A stretch of DNA of 64,000 nt from positions 1-64,000 of the forward strand of contig MPMQ01000011.1 of NCBI GenBank assembly GCA_002238585.1, given 5' to 3'. Positions 29,245 through 36,640 of the stretch are shown here, piece by piece; positions within the stretch are counted from its first letter, which is position 1; each line of letters starts with the position of its first letter. A program made the position numbers and the translations under genes. Below the pieces are notes generated by a model. It had not been told where the DNA came from. It made no database searches and saw only the letters and a list, made by a program, of their open reading frames with translations. Origin of the DNA: Kistimonas sp. bin40 (GTDB lineage Bacteria > Pseudomonadota > Gammaproteobacteria > Pseudomonadales > Endozoicomonadaceae).

Positions 29245-30670
29245 AGCGATTCAAACCGTATTTGCGCATTTTTTCAACGAGGGTTGTCCGGCGGATACGT
29301 AGCCTGTCGGCAGCACGCGCCACCACATTGCCACAGTCATCAAGCGCCTGACGGATAAGACGACGTTCAAGATCAGCAAGAAACTGCTTGAGATCCATGC
29401 CATCGACCGGAAGAACCGCCAGCTCATCGAGCCCGCCCAGGCCTCCAGACTGCATGGCTCCCGAAAAAGACGACACTCTGCCAGCGTCCCCTTCCCCGGC
29501 ACTCTCTTCCACGCGAAACCGTTCCGGCAGCTCATCAATACCCACAATGCTCATGGGATACATGACGGCCAACCGCTCCACGAGATTGACCAGTTCACGC
29601 AGGTTTCCGGGCCAGCCATAACGGCACAGGGACAGCATAGCCGAAGAATGAAAACGCACCCCACTCCGTTTCTCACAGGCCATTCGATTGAGAATGTCAT
29701 TGATTATCAATGGAATATCAGAAGGCCTCTGGCGCAGAGGAGGTACTTCGATGGGAAACAGGTTCAGTCGGTAATAGAGGTCTTCACGGAATCGCCCCTG
29801 GGCCACAAGCGCCTCCAGATCACAACGAGAGCCTGCCATTACCCGGACATTACTGTTGATGGAGACAGAGCCACCGATACGCTCAAACTTCTTTTCCTCC
29901 AGCACACGCAGCAGTTTGAGCTGAATAGCCAGGGGCATGGAGCCCACTTCATCCAGAAACAAAGTGCCGCCCTCTGCCAACTCAACACGGCCCTTGCGTT
30001 CGGCTATGGCACCTTTGAAAGCCCCCTTTTCGTGTCCAAACAACTCACTTTCAAGAAGGTCTTCCGGGATGGCAGCACAGCTGACGGGAACAAAAAGCCC
30101 AGTCTTGCGCGAAGAATGACAGTGCAGATTATGTGCAACCACAGCCTTGCCGGCACCCGACTCCCCTGTGACCAGAATCTCCACATCCTTGTCCACCACC
30201 TGGGACATCAGTGCCCGCAGATGACGGACAGCACGACTGTTGCCTACCAGACCACGAAACAGACTGACACTGCTGTTCTCCAACAGAACCTGCCCCTGAC
30301 GACACTGCAACCGATAAATCTGTGCGAGGTGTAAAACGCTCACGATCTGTCCATAGGCCAGGGGTTGGCTCAGCGTGCCTATCACCTGCCGCTTCAGATT
30401 ACCAGGCAGCGTACCCGTATCAAAAGTGCCATTGACCAGGATGGGAAGCCCCGGGCACTGGCGATTGAGTTGTCGAAGAACATCCATGGTCCGGGACGAA
30501 CGTCCCACCACAACAGCAAGACAGCCTTCCGGGGCGACGCCAATCCGCGTCTCCCAGCCACCGGAACACAAAATTACCGTATCATAGCCAATAAATTCGA
30601 AAATCGTCCGAAGTTGCTGCCGCTGCTGCTGATCATCCTCAAGCAACAGAACACGACTGGAGTCACCCAT
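29210..30670 (-). CDS. fleQ: Sigma-54 activator FleQ (flagellar master regulator)
   Basis: 486 residues: N-terminal FleQ-type receiver-like domain, AAA+ domain and Fis-type helix-turn-helix. Seen: Walker A GESGAGKAVVA, the sigma-54 loop as GAFKGA in place of the usual GAFTGA, Walker B GTLFLDEVG, REDLYYRLNLFPIEVPPLR, and the C-terminal DCGNVVARAADRLRIRRTTL with LVEKMRKYGLNR, nearly identical to FleQ/FlrA. The start at 30670 (MGDSSRVLLLEDD) fits FleQ length; the open frame extends upstream through a simple-sequence array but that part is not coding. Normally activates flagellar class II genes and represses exopolysaccharide with FleN; the Thr-to-Lys change raises doubt about sigma-54 activation. 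Confidence 0.92.
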   Translation of the reverse strand: MGDSSRVLLLEDDQQQRQQLRTIFEFIGYDTVILCSGGWETRIGVAPEGCLAVVVGRSSRTMDVLRQLNRQCPGLPILVNGTFDTGTLPGNLKRQVIGTLSQPLAYGQIVSVLHLAQIYRLQCRQGQVLLENSSVSLFRGLVGNSRAVRHLRALMSQVVDKDVEILVTGESGAGKAVVAHNLHCHSSRKTGLFVPVSCAAIPEDLLESELFGHEKGAFKGAIAERKGRVELAEGGTLFLDEVGSMPLAIQLKLLRVLEEKKFERIGGSVSINSNVRVMAGSRCDLEALVAQGRFREDLYYRLNLFPIEVPPLRQRPSDIPLIINDILNRMACEKRSGVRFHSSAMLSLCRYGWPGNLRELVNLVERLAVMYPMSIVGIDELPERFRVEESAGEGDAGRVSSFSGAMQSGGLGGLDELAVLPVDGMDLKQFLADLERRLIRQALDDCGNVVARAADRLRIRRTTLVEKMRKYGLNRYESADNSSSLS

Positions 30671-31268
30671 AGTAGCCAACCGTCCATGTTTAACAGTAAC
30701 TCTTTCGGGTCGAACAGCTGCACGAGAAGAGAGGAAGAGTGACGCACTCCTTACCGGCGTGCTTAACCTCAAGTTAAGGCACAAACCACCAACTTCGTCA
30801 ACCTGCTGACACCCGCCAGGATCGCCAACAAAAAAACGCCACAACAGAATCACGCGACCGGTGAAACAAGACAATGGACGAAAAACATCAGACGTAAAAC
30901 GCAAGAGAAAGACGAAGAGAAAGACGAAGAGAAAGACGAAGAGAAAGACGAAGAGAAAGACGAAGAGAAAGACGAAGAGAAAGACGAAGAGAAAGACGAA
31001 GAACAGCGCGCGCCAGGCAGGCTTGCCTGACGTCACCGACACCAGCGGACAACCGCCATTATCGCACCACTGTCGCCCTTTGTGTGCTGGTACGTCCGCA
31101 GGCCCGAACGCAGGAACCAGGACCCTTTGCGCAGCCCGACCCCGGCCAGCCAGCGGACCTGCCCGGGACAAAGCCTCTCACCCGGCACCAGGCACTCAAC
31201 GCCATGGGCAACGACCTCAGATTTTACTGCCGCCCCAGCCGACCAGAATCAGGACACCCAATGCTATC
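30671..31268. other. Promoter region of fleQ with purine-rich array
   Basis: 598 bp between the amidotransferase gene and fleQ, both minus strand. The 12-bp array (30904-30999) is the only structure I recognise. The fleQ promoter should lie between the array and 30670. Confidence 0.6.
30904..30999. repeat. 12-bp tandem array AGAGAAAGACGA x8
   Basis: Eight perfect head-to-tail units about 235 bp upstream of the fleQ start. Read on the minus strand it would encode VFLF repeats, but that frame has no plausible start signal. Confidence 0.95.
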
Positions 31269-31997
31269 TCAATGCCATGAAGAGGCCTCCATACAACCGG
31301 TACGCAGAAAGTTCGCCAGAAACCGACGCACCTGCTGCCGGTCGTCCGGCTGCCCCAGGTGCTCAAGAGCCCGCTGTGCCCGAAGCTCACCTATATAACG
31401 GCGCTCACGCTTCCAGAAAGCCAGAAAATCGGCCTCGTTCAATTCAGGATGCCCCTGCATGGTCAGAATCGCGTCCTTGCGCGTGATCCCGGCTGGACAG
31501 AAGTCACTACCAGCCAGAAGAGCAAAACCCTCTGCCGTGGACGCCACTTGATCCTGATGCAAAGACAAGAGCCGAATGGTGTCTCCAGCGCAAAAATTGG
31601 CCAGCCGGCTGCGCGCCACTATAGGGTAGGCACCCACACCCCAACCCTGCGGCGCCTTGACCACTTGCCCGCCCAGCGCGGCATGAAGAAGCTGGTGACC
31701 AAAACAGATGCCGACCATCGGCACTTTTTGTGATGCCAGGTGCTGCACACATTGCTTCAGGCGCGCAATCCATGGCTCGTCATCGTACACGCTGGCACGA
31801 CTGCCGCTGATAATCCAGGCATCACAGTGGTCACCAGCCAAAGGTACATCGCCGCTACTGCAACGATAGACACAGTACTGCCAGAAACCCGGATCACATT
31901 CCTCCATCATGTTGACCAGGGCGACATCAGAGGAGGGGCAGGGTTGTCCGTTATTCGAAGGCCTGGTCTCACACGAAAGCAGTCCCAGTTTGGGCAT
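31269..31997 (-). CDS. Class I glutamine amidotransferase-like protein
   Basis: 242 residues resembling the stand-alone GMP-synthase-like GATase1 proteins. Nucleophile C98 in VGICFGHQLLHAALGG and the His-Glu pair in TMQGHPELNEADF complete the triad; DAWIISGSRASVYDD is the oxyanion-strand region. AGGAGG lies upstream of the ATG at 31997. Such proteins hydrolyse glutamine or gamma-glutamyl compounds; the acceptor is unknown and no synthase partner is next to it. Confidence 0.88.
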   Translation of the reverse strand: MPKLGLLSCETRPSNNGQPCPSSDVALVNMMEECDPGFWQYCVYRCSSGDVPLAGDHCDAWIISGSRASVYDDEPWIARLKQCVQHLASQKVPMVGICFGHQLLHAALGGQVVKAPQGWGVGAYPIVARSRLANFCAGDTIRLLSLHQDQVASTAEGFALLAGSDFCPAGITRKDAILTMQGHPELNEADFLAFWKRERRYIGELRAQRALEHLGQPDDRQQVRRFLANFLRTGCMEASSWH

Positions 31998-32498
31998 TGC
32001 AGACTTCCTCCTGTAGTGCACTGTTTCCCATAACAGCATCAGCTTTCTATAACAGCATCAGCAGCCTGATAAATTCAACAAGCAGGAAAAGTCGCATCAT
32101 AAAAACACATAAAAACACGACTGCGAAAGAGTCATGCAAAGTCCGGCGCAAGACTGTCCCCGGACAGCCTCTGCTGGCGTTGCCGCACAAAAGGTCACAG
32201 ACAGCATCAGCAGCCTGATAAATTCAACAAGCAGGAATAGTCGCATCACAAAAACACATAAAAACACGACTGCGAAAGAGTCATGCAAAGCCCGGCGCAA
32301 GACCGTCCCCGGACAGCCTCTGCTGGCGTTGCCGCACAAAAGGTCACAGCAGGATCACCCCGGGGAAAAAGCGCCCAGCCAAAGATCTGTGGCCCCGGCT
32401 CCCCTCCTGCCATGAGACAGGAGATTCCCGGACACGACATGAAGCCGGGCGCCTCCCTCTGCCCATTTGCTCTTCTTGCCCTTTTCTTGCTCCCCCCT
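31998..32498. other. Spacer with a 149-bp tandem duplication
   Basis: 501 bp between the M16 protease gene's 3' end and the amidotransferase gene. Most of it is the 149-bp duplication; the remainder shows no gene. Confidence 0.7.
32053..32349. repeat. 149-bp tandem duplication
   Basis: Two copies at a constant offset of 149 bases, beginning CAGCATCAGCAGCCTGATAA at 32053 and 32202 and ending AAAAGGTCACAG. I count only four substitutions between them, so the duplication is recent or kept homogeneous. A partial third start (AACAGCATCAGC-like) precedes copy 1. Confidence 0.95.
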
Positions 32499-35312
32499 TC
32501 AGGATTCTGAAGGACGGCCCACCACCGGCTTGCCGCTCTGGTCCAGAACCTGAGGCTCTGGCAATCCGGCTGCCTTGAGTTGCTTTTTGATACGCTGCAA
32601 GTCACCAGCCAACAACCAGATCATTTTGTCAGGTGCCATGTAGTCTCGCGCAATCTGTTGCACTTCATCCAGCGACAAGCTCCGGACTCTATGGACATAG
32701 TCATATAAATCAGAATCGGGCAATTGTTGCTTGACCAGCGTTTCTATGGCTCCCAGCAGGGCACCATTGGTCTCCAGACTGCCAGGCAGACGGCGAATCC
32801 TGTGCTGCCGGGCCTGCTCCAGCTCCTGCTGGCTGGGGGGATTGTCACCAGCAAAACCTTGTTGCTCTTTCAGCAACTCGGTCAGGGCAGCGGCCGTCTT
32901 GTCAGCCTGAACAGCCGCCGTTACCAGCCAGGGACGCTGGCTGCGCGCCTGGCGCAACTGACTGCCGGCGCCATAAGCCCAGCCCTTGTCTTCTCTCAGA
33001 TTGAGATTGATGCGGGACACAAACTGCCCACCCACAATGTCATTGGCAAGGTCGAAGGCCAACCGACGCTGATCTTTGCCATCAATGACCAGCTGGCCGC
33101 CAACAATGACCGTCTGTTGCGCCCCGGGATAGTCCACCAGGTAAACAGCAGAACGGGACGGCGGCGTGACGTACGACAGCGGCTTGCGCGGAGGGGCACT
33201 GTCCGGCACCTTCCACTCACCCAGCACATCCGTCAACTTCTCCACCAGAGCCGCAAGAGTGATGTCACCGGTGACCACCAGCGTGGCATTGTCAGGACGC
33301 AGCCAGGCCTTACGGAAGCCGACCAACTGCTCCCGGGTGATGCTTTCCACTGAGGCGCGAACGCCCGTTCCGCTCCATGGCGTGTTGTAGCCGTGATGAT
33401 CAGGGTACAACAGCCCCGGCAGCAAGCGACCGGCCAGAGCACCCGGATTGGCCTTTTCCCGCGCGATCTCTGCCAGCACCTGGCTGCGCACCCGCTCCAG
33501 GCTGGTTTTGGGGAACACCGGATCCATAAGCACATCGGCAAAAATGGCCAGCGCCGGATCAAGACTGACTGTCAGGGTATCAAGATACACGCTGGAACTG
33601 TCCAGGCTGTTATCCGTTTCCAGACGGGCCCCCAGGGCTTCCAGCTCGGACGCTATGCTCAAGTGATCACGCTGGCTCGTGCCTTCATCCAGCATGGCCA
33701 GAGTCAACCCCGGCAACCCGGGCTTGTCACCATGCGCCGCAAGCCCTGCGTCAAAATGCAACCCCATCTGAACGACAGGCGTCAATGACCTCCGGGCCAG
33801 GACCACCTTGAGTCCATTATCCAGCACAGCACGCTCCAGCCTGGGAAGCGCCATGGTCATCTCCTGCCCCACCTCAGGCACTTGACGACGGTCCGCCCCC
33901 TGTTGGGCATGACTGTATTCCGGGAAGGGCGTAACCTCCAGAATATACGCCCCCTGACCCAGCCACTGCGCAGCGCAGGAGCGTACGCTGGAAGGGGTCG
34001 CAGCCTTCATCCTGTTGAGGCTGGTCTTGTAGAAGCCAGGGTCAGCGTGCAGAGCCTCGCCCTGTGCCAGGATGTCAGCCCGGCCTCCCAGTCCCCCGGC
34101 CTGTTCAGTGGCGCGCACAAAAGCCGCCGCCTGACTGAAGCGCACCCGGTTGAGCTCATCTTCCGTTGGGCCCTCCCGCAAAAAACGATCGACTTCTTCA
34201 TCCACGGCCGTCTCCACGTCGGCCAGGGACACGCCAGAACGCGCATCCACCGAGACAATCAACTGCCCGGCCAGCAGCCGCGCGTAGAGAAAAGCACCAG
34301 CACTGACCGCCAGCTTGTCATCTATGACCAGGCGCTTGTAGAGCCGGCTGTTACGCCCATCACCCAGCACGCTGGCCGCCAGGGATAATTCCTCAGCCGC
34401 CAGTGTACCGTCGGGCGGCACATTCCAGACCTTGACCAGACGCGCGAGCGGAACCCTGTCCTGAAAGCTGTCCCGTTTATCCTGCGTTCTGGCTGCAATC
34501 CAGGTGCGGAGGCGCTCCGGAGGCATAAGACCGGCCGGAATATCGCCGAAATACTTTTCGGCCTTCTCCTGGGCCTGCTGCCGGTCAATGTCACCGGAAA
34601 GAACGAGCACGGCATTGGAGGGCGTATACCAACGCGCAAACCACTGGCGGACCTGTTCGAGATCAGCTGCGTCCAGATCTTCCATGTAACCAATCGTCGG
34701 CCAGGAATAGGGATGCCCCTGGGGAAAGGTCTGCTCAGCCATGCGCCCCCACAAACGCCCATAAGGGCGATTTTCGGACTGACGCTTCTCGTTCTTCACT
34801 ACCCGGCGCTGCTCGTCCAGACGCTCCTGACTGATGGCACTGAGAAAATGCCCCATGCGGTCAGACTCCATCCACAGGGCCATATCCAGAGCGGGACGGG
34901 GCACGGTCTGAAAGTAGTTGGTCCGATCGCTGTTGGTGGTGCCATTCTGGTCTGTGGCGCCTGCCGCACGAAACGGAATGAAGAACTCATCCTGATAATT
35001 TTCCGACCCCTGGAACATCAGATGCTCGAACAGGTGAGCAAAGCCCCGGGTACCCGGGGCCTCGTTGCCTGAGCCAGTCTTGTACCAGAGGTTGACGGCC
35101 ACCAACGGGGCCCTGTGATCTTCGTTGACAATGACTGTCAGCCCATTGGGCAGCGTGAAACGTTCCCAGGCAATCTCTGCCTCCGGCAAGGCCGTGGTGG
35201 CAGGCGAGTCTGTTGGCGAACAACCGCCGAGCAGCAAGGCCCCCAGATACAGGGACAGCACGCGGCGTACAGACGCGGGGAACCAGCCAGAGCGGCCATT
35301 CTTTTTGATCAT
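32499..35312 (-). CDS. M16 (pitrilysin/insulinase) family zinc protease, lipoprotein
   Basis: 937 residues made of two M16 halves. The inverted zinc motif is HLFEH in TRGFAHLFEHLMFQGS, with the downstream Glu expected about 75 residues on in the QRRVVKNEKRQSENRPY region. The second half, starting around LPRLERAVLDNGLKVVLARR, lacks HxxEH as usual. N-terminus: basic residues, YLGALLLGGCS lipobox, so an envelope lipoprotein. Start ATG 35312 gives this signal; a longer frame to 35459 does not. Likely degrades peptides in the periplasm, consistent with a peptide-consuming lifestyle. Confidence 0.92.
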   Translation of the reverse strand: MIKKNGRSGWFPASVRRVLSLYLGALLLGGCSPTDSPATTALPEAEIAWERFTLPNGLTVIVNEDHRAPLVAVNLWYKTGSGNEAPGTRGFAHLFEHLMFQGSENYQDEFFIPFRAAGATDQNGTTNSDRTNYFQTVPRPALDMALWMESDRMGHFLSAISQERLDEQRRVVKNEKRQSENRPYGRLWGRMAEQTFPQGHPYSWPTIGYMEDLDAADLEQVRQWFARWYTPSNAVLVLSGDIDRQQAQEKAEKYFGDIPAGLMPPERLRTWIAARTQDKRDSFQDRVPLARLVKVWNVPPDGTLAAEELSLAASVLGDGRNSRLYKRLVIDDKLAVSAGAFLYARLLAGQLIVSVDARSGVSLADVETAVDEEVDRFLREGPTEDELNRVRFSQAAAFVRATEQAGGLGGRADILAQGEALHADPGFYKTSLNRMKAATPSSVRSCAAQWLGQGAYILEVTPFPEYSHAQQGADRRQVPEVGQEMTMALPRLERAVLDNGLKVVLARRSLTPVVQMGLHFDAGLAAHGDKPGLPGLTLAMLDEGTSQRDHLSIASELEALGARLETDNSLDSSSVYLDTLTVSLDPALAIFADVLMDPVFPKTSLERVRSQVLAEIAREKANPGALAGRLLPGLLYPDHHGYNTPWSGTGVRASVESITREQLVGFRKAWLRPDNATLVVTGDITLAALVEKLTDVLGEWKVPDSAPPRKPLSYVTPPSRSAVYLVDYPGAQQTVIVGGQLVIDGKDQRRLAFDLANDIVGGQFVSRINLNLREDKGWAYGAGSQLRQARSQRPWLVTAAVQADKTAAALTELLKEQQGFAGDNPPSQQELEQARQHRIRRLPGSLETNGALLGAIETLVKQQLPDSDLYDYVHRVRSLSLDEVQQIARDYMAPDKMIWLLAGDLQRIKKQLKAAGLPEPQVLDQSGKPVVGRPSES

Positions 35313-35477
35313 GACGGTGTTCCGAACAGCTGTGGAAAAGGAGCTTGCCCGAGGATAGACCCTCCTGCGGACAACAAACCAGGGCAACGCATTTCTTCCG
35401 GCGTGCTGGCCTGGCGGTGTTTTGACCCGGCTCCAGGACGCTGAGCTTACCACAGTCACAGCAGACTGCTCGCCAGA

Positions 35478-36215
35478 TTACCTGGACGCGTAGTTGACGA
35501 GCATATAGCCTCGCGACCGAATGGTTTTGATAAGCCGTGACTTGCGCGCATCATCACCTATTTTGGAACGCAGCCGGGAAACGAGAACATCGATGGATCT
35601 GTCCCGCCCATTGTAGGCGATGCCACGCAAGCTTCTGAAAATATCTTCGCGAGTCATCACCTGCCCGGCATGGGTACACAGCAACCATAACAAATCAAAT
35701 TCGCACCCGCTCAAGCTGAGCTGCCTGCCACTGACGTACAATTCCCGCGCCGCTGCATTCACAACCAGCGGTCCCAGCACCCTGCGCAGCCCCCCGGAGA
35801 CGGCACGGCGGCGCAACAAGGCCCGGACGCGGGCCAGCAACACACGCGCCCTGACCGGACCTCCCATTTCAATACAGTCGTCGGCTCCCAGGTCAAGACA
35901 GCGCACTTCATCTATCCCATCAGGTCCCGACACCAAAGCCAGCACAGGAAGGCTGGACTCGGCCCTGACCTGCCAATAGAACTCAAGGCCGGCATCGTCA
36001 GGCAGACTCATGTCAAGCACAACCAGATCGGGACGCTGACCACCCAGGCAGGTACGCACCTGATGAGCCGTCCCGGCAGTCACCAGGGTCAGCTCGCCTG
36101 GCTGGCGAAGACACGCACAGGCCTGTGCACACCAGGGGCCGCAGCCGCCCACGAAAAGTACAACACCAGTGACTTCTTCCTGCACCGGATCTTCTGAAGA
36201 CGATGTCTGTAACAA
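35478..36215 (-). CDS. OmpR-type response regulator with degenerate receiver (orphan)
   Basis: 245 residues. The C-terminal winged helix is well preserved (LSLSGCEFDLLWLLCTHAGQ, RGIAYNGRDRSIDVLVSRLR, IKTIRSRGYMLV) and resembles RstA-like regulators. In the receiver, phosphoacceptor D68 (VVLDMSLPD) remains, but the N-terminal acidic pair is replaced by VLFVGG and the conserved Lys after strand 5 is missing (DDCIEMGGPV). Start TTG 36215 has GGAGG seven bases upstream; a nearby ATG at 36222 is in another frame and too close to that site. No histidine kinase is adjacent. Phosphorylation-independent regulation is inferred. Confidence 0.88.
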   Translation of the reverse strand: MLQTSSSEDPVQEEVTGVVLFVGGCGPWCAQACACLRQPGELTLVTAGTAHQVRTCLGGQRPDLVVLDMSLPDDAGLEFYWQVRAESSLPVLALVSGPDGIDEVRCLDLGADDCIEMGGPVRARVLLARVRALLRRRAVSGGLRRVLGPLVVNAAARELYVSGRQLSLSGCEFDLLWLLCTHAGQVMTREDIFRSLRGIAYNGRDRSIDVLVSRLRSKIGDDARKSRLIKTIRSRGYMLVNYASR

Positions 36216-36640
36216 GCGACATCCTCCCTTACGAAAAAAGACGAACAGACACAGGAACAGCCTGTTGCTTCCCGGCCCGGACTCCCCTTCGACCAGCCTG
36301 TCTGCAAAAAATTCCTTGCCTTTTTTTCTGAAACCATTTCAAGCCACTATCGGCCCGCACTCCCGGGAGCACAGCAAGAGTTCGCGCGAAATATTGCCTG
36401 GCACCTTCTCCTCCATGTGTTCTCCCGGTATCATCTGCCGGCCGGCTGTGACACCGACTGTTTCCACGGGTGTTTCCACGGGGCGGGCCCCTTGCCCAGC
36501 CGCCGGCTGCGCCACGCCCGGTGCCGGACAGAATTCAGGCGCGACCCCGTCCCTGCGCGGGTTCAATGGACGCGAGTCCATCCTGTGTCCCCCGACACAG
36601 GCCCGGGCTTTCCAGTTTTTCTTGCAGAAATCGACAGAAC
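36216..36640. other. Divergent promoter region between response regulator and nrdA
   Basis: 425 bp. Contains a short direct repeat TGTTTCCACGGG (two copies near 36459 and 36471). I looked for NrdR boxes of the ACAxTATAT type upstream of nrdA and did not see a convincing pair. Confidence 0.5.

Noticed and set aside
29210-31171. FleQ extended upstream with VFLF repeats as a membrane anchor
   Set aside because: The extension crosses a simple 12-bp array and lacks a credible start; FleQ homology begins at 30670.
30861-31280. Basic KRKT-repeat protein on the plus strand
   Set aside because: Direct translation of the 12-bp AGAGAAAGACGA array; no supporting start or family.
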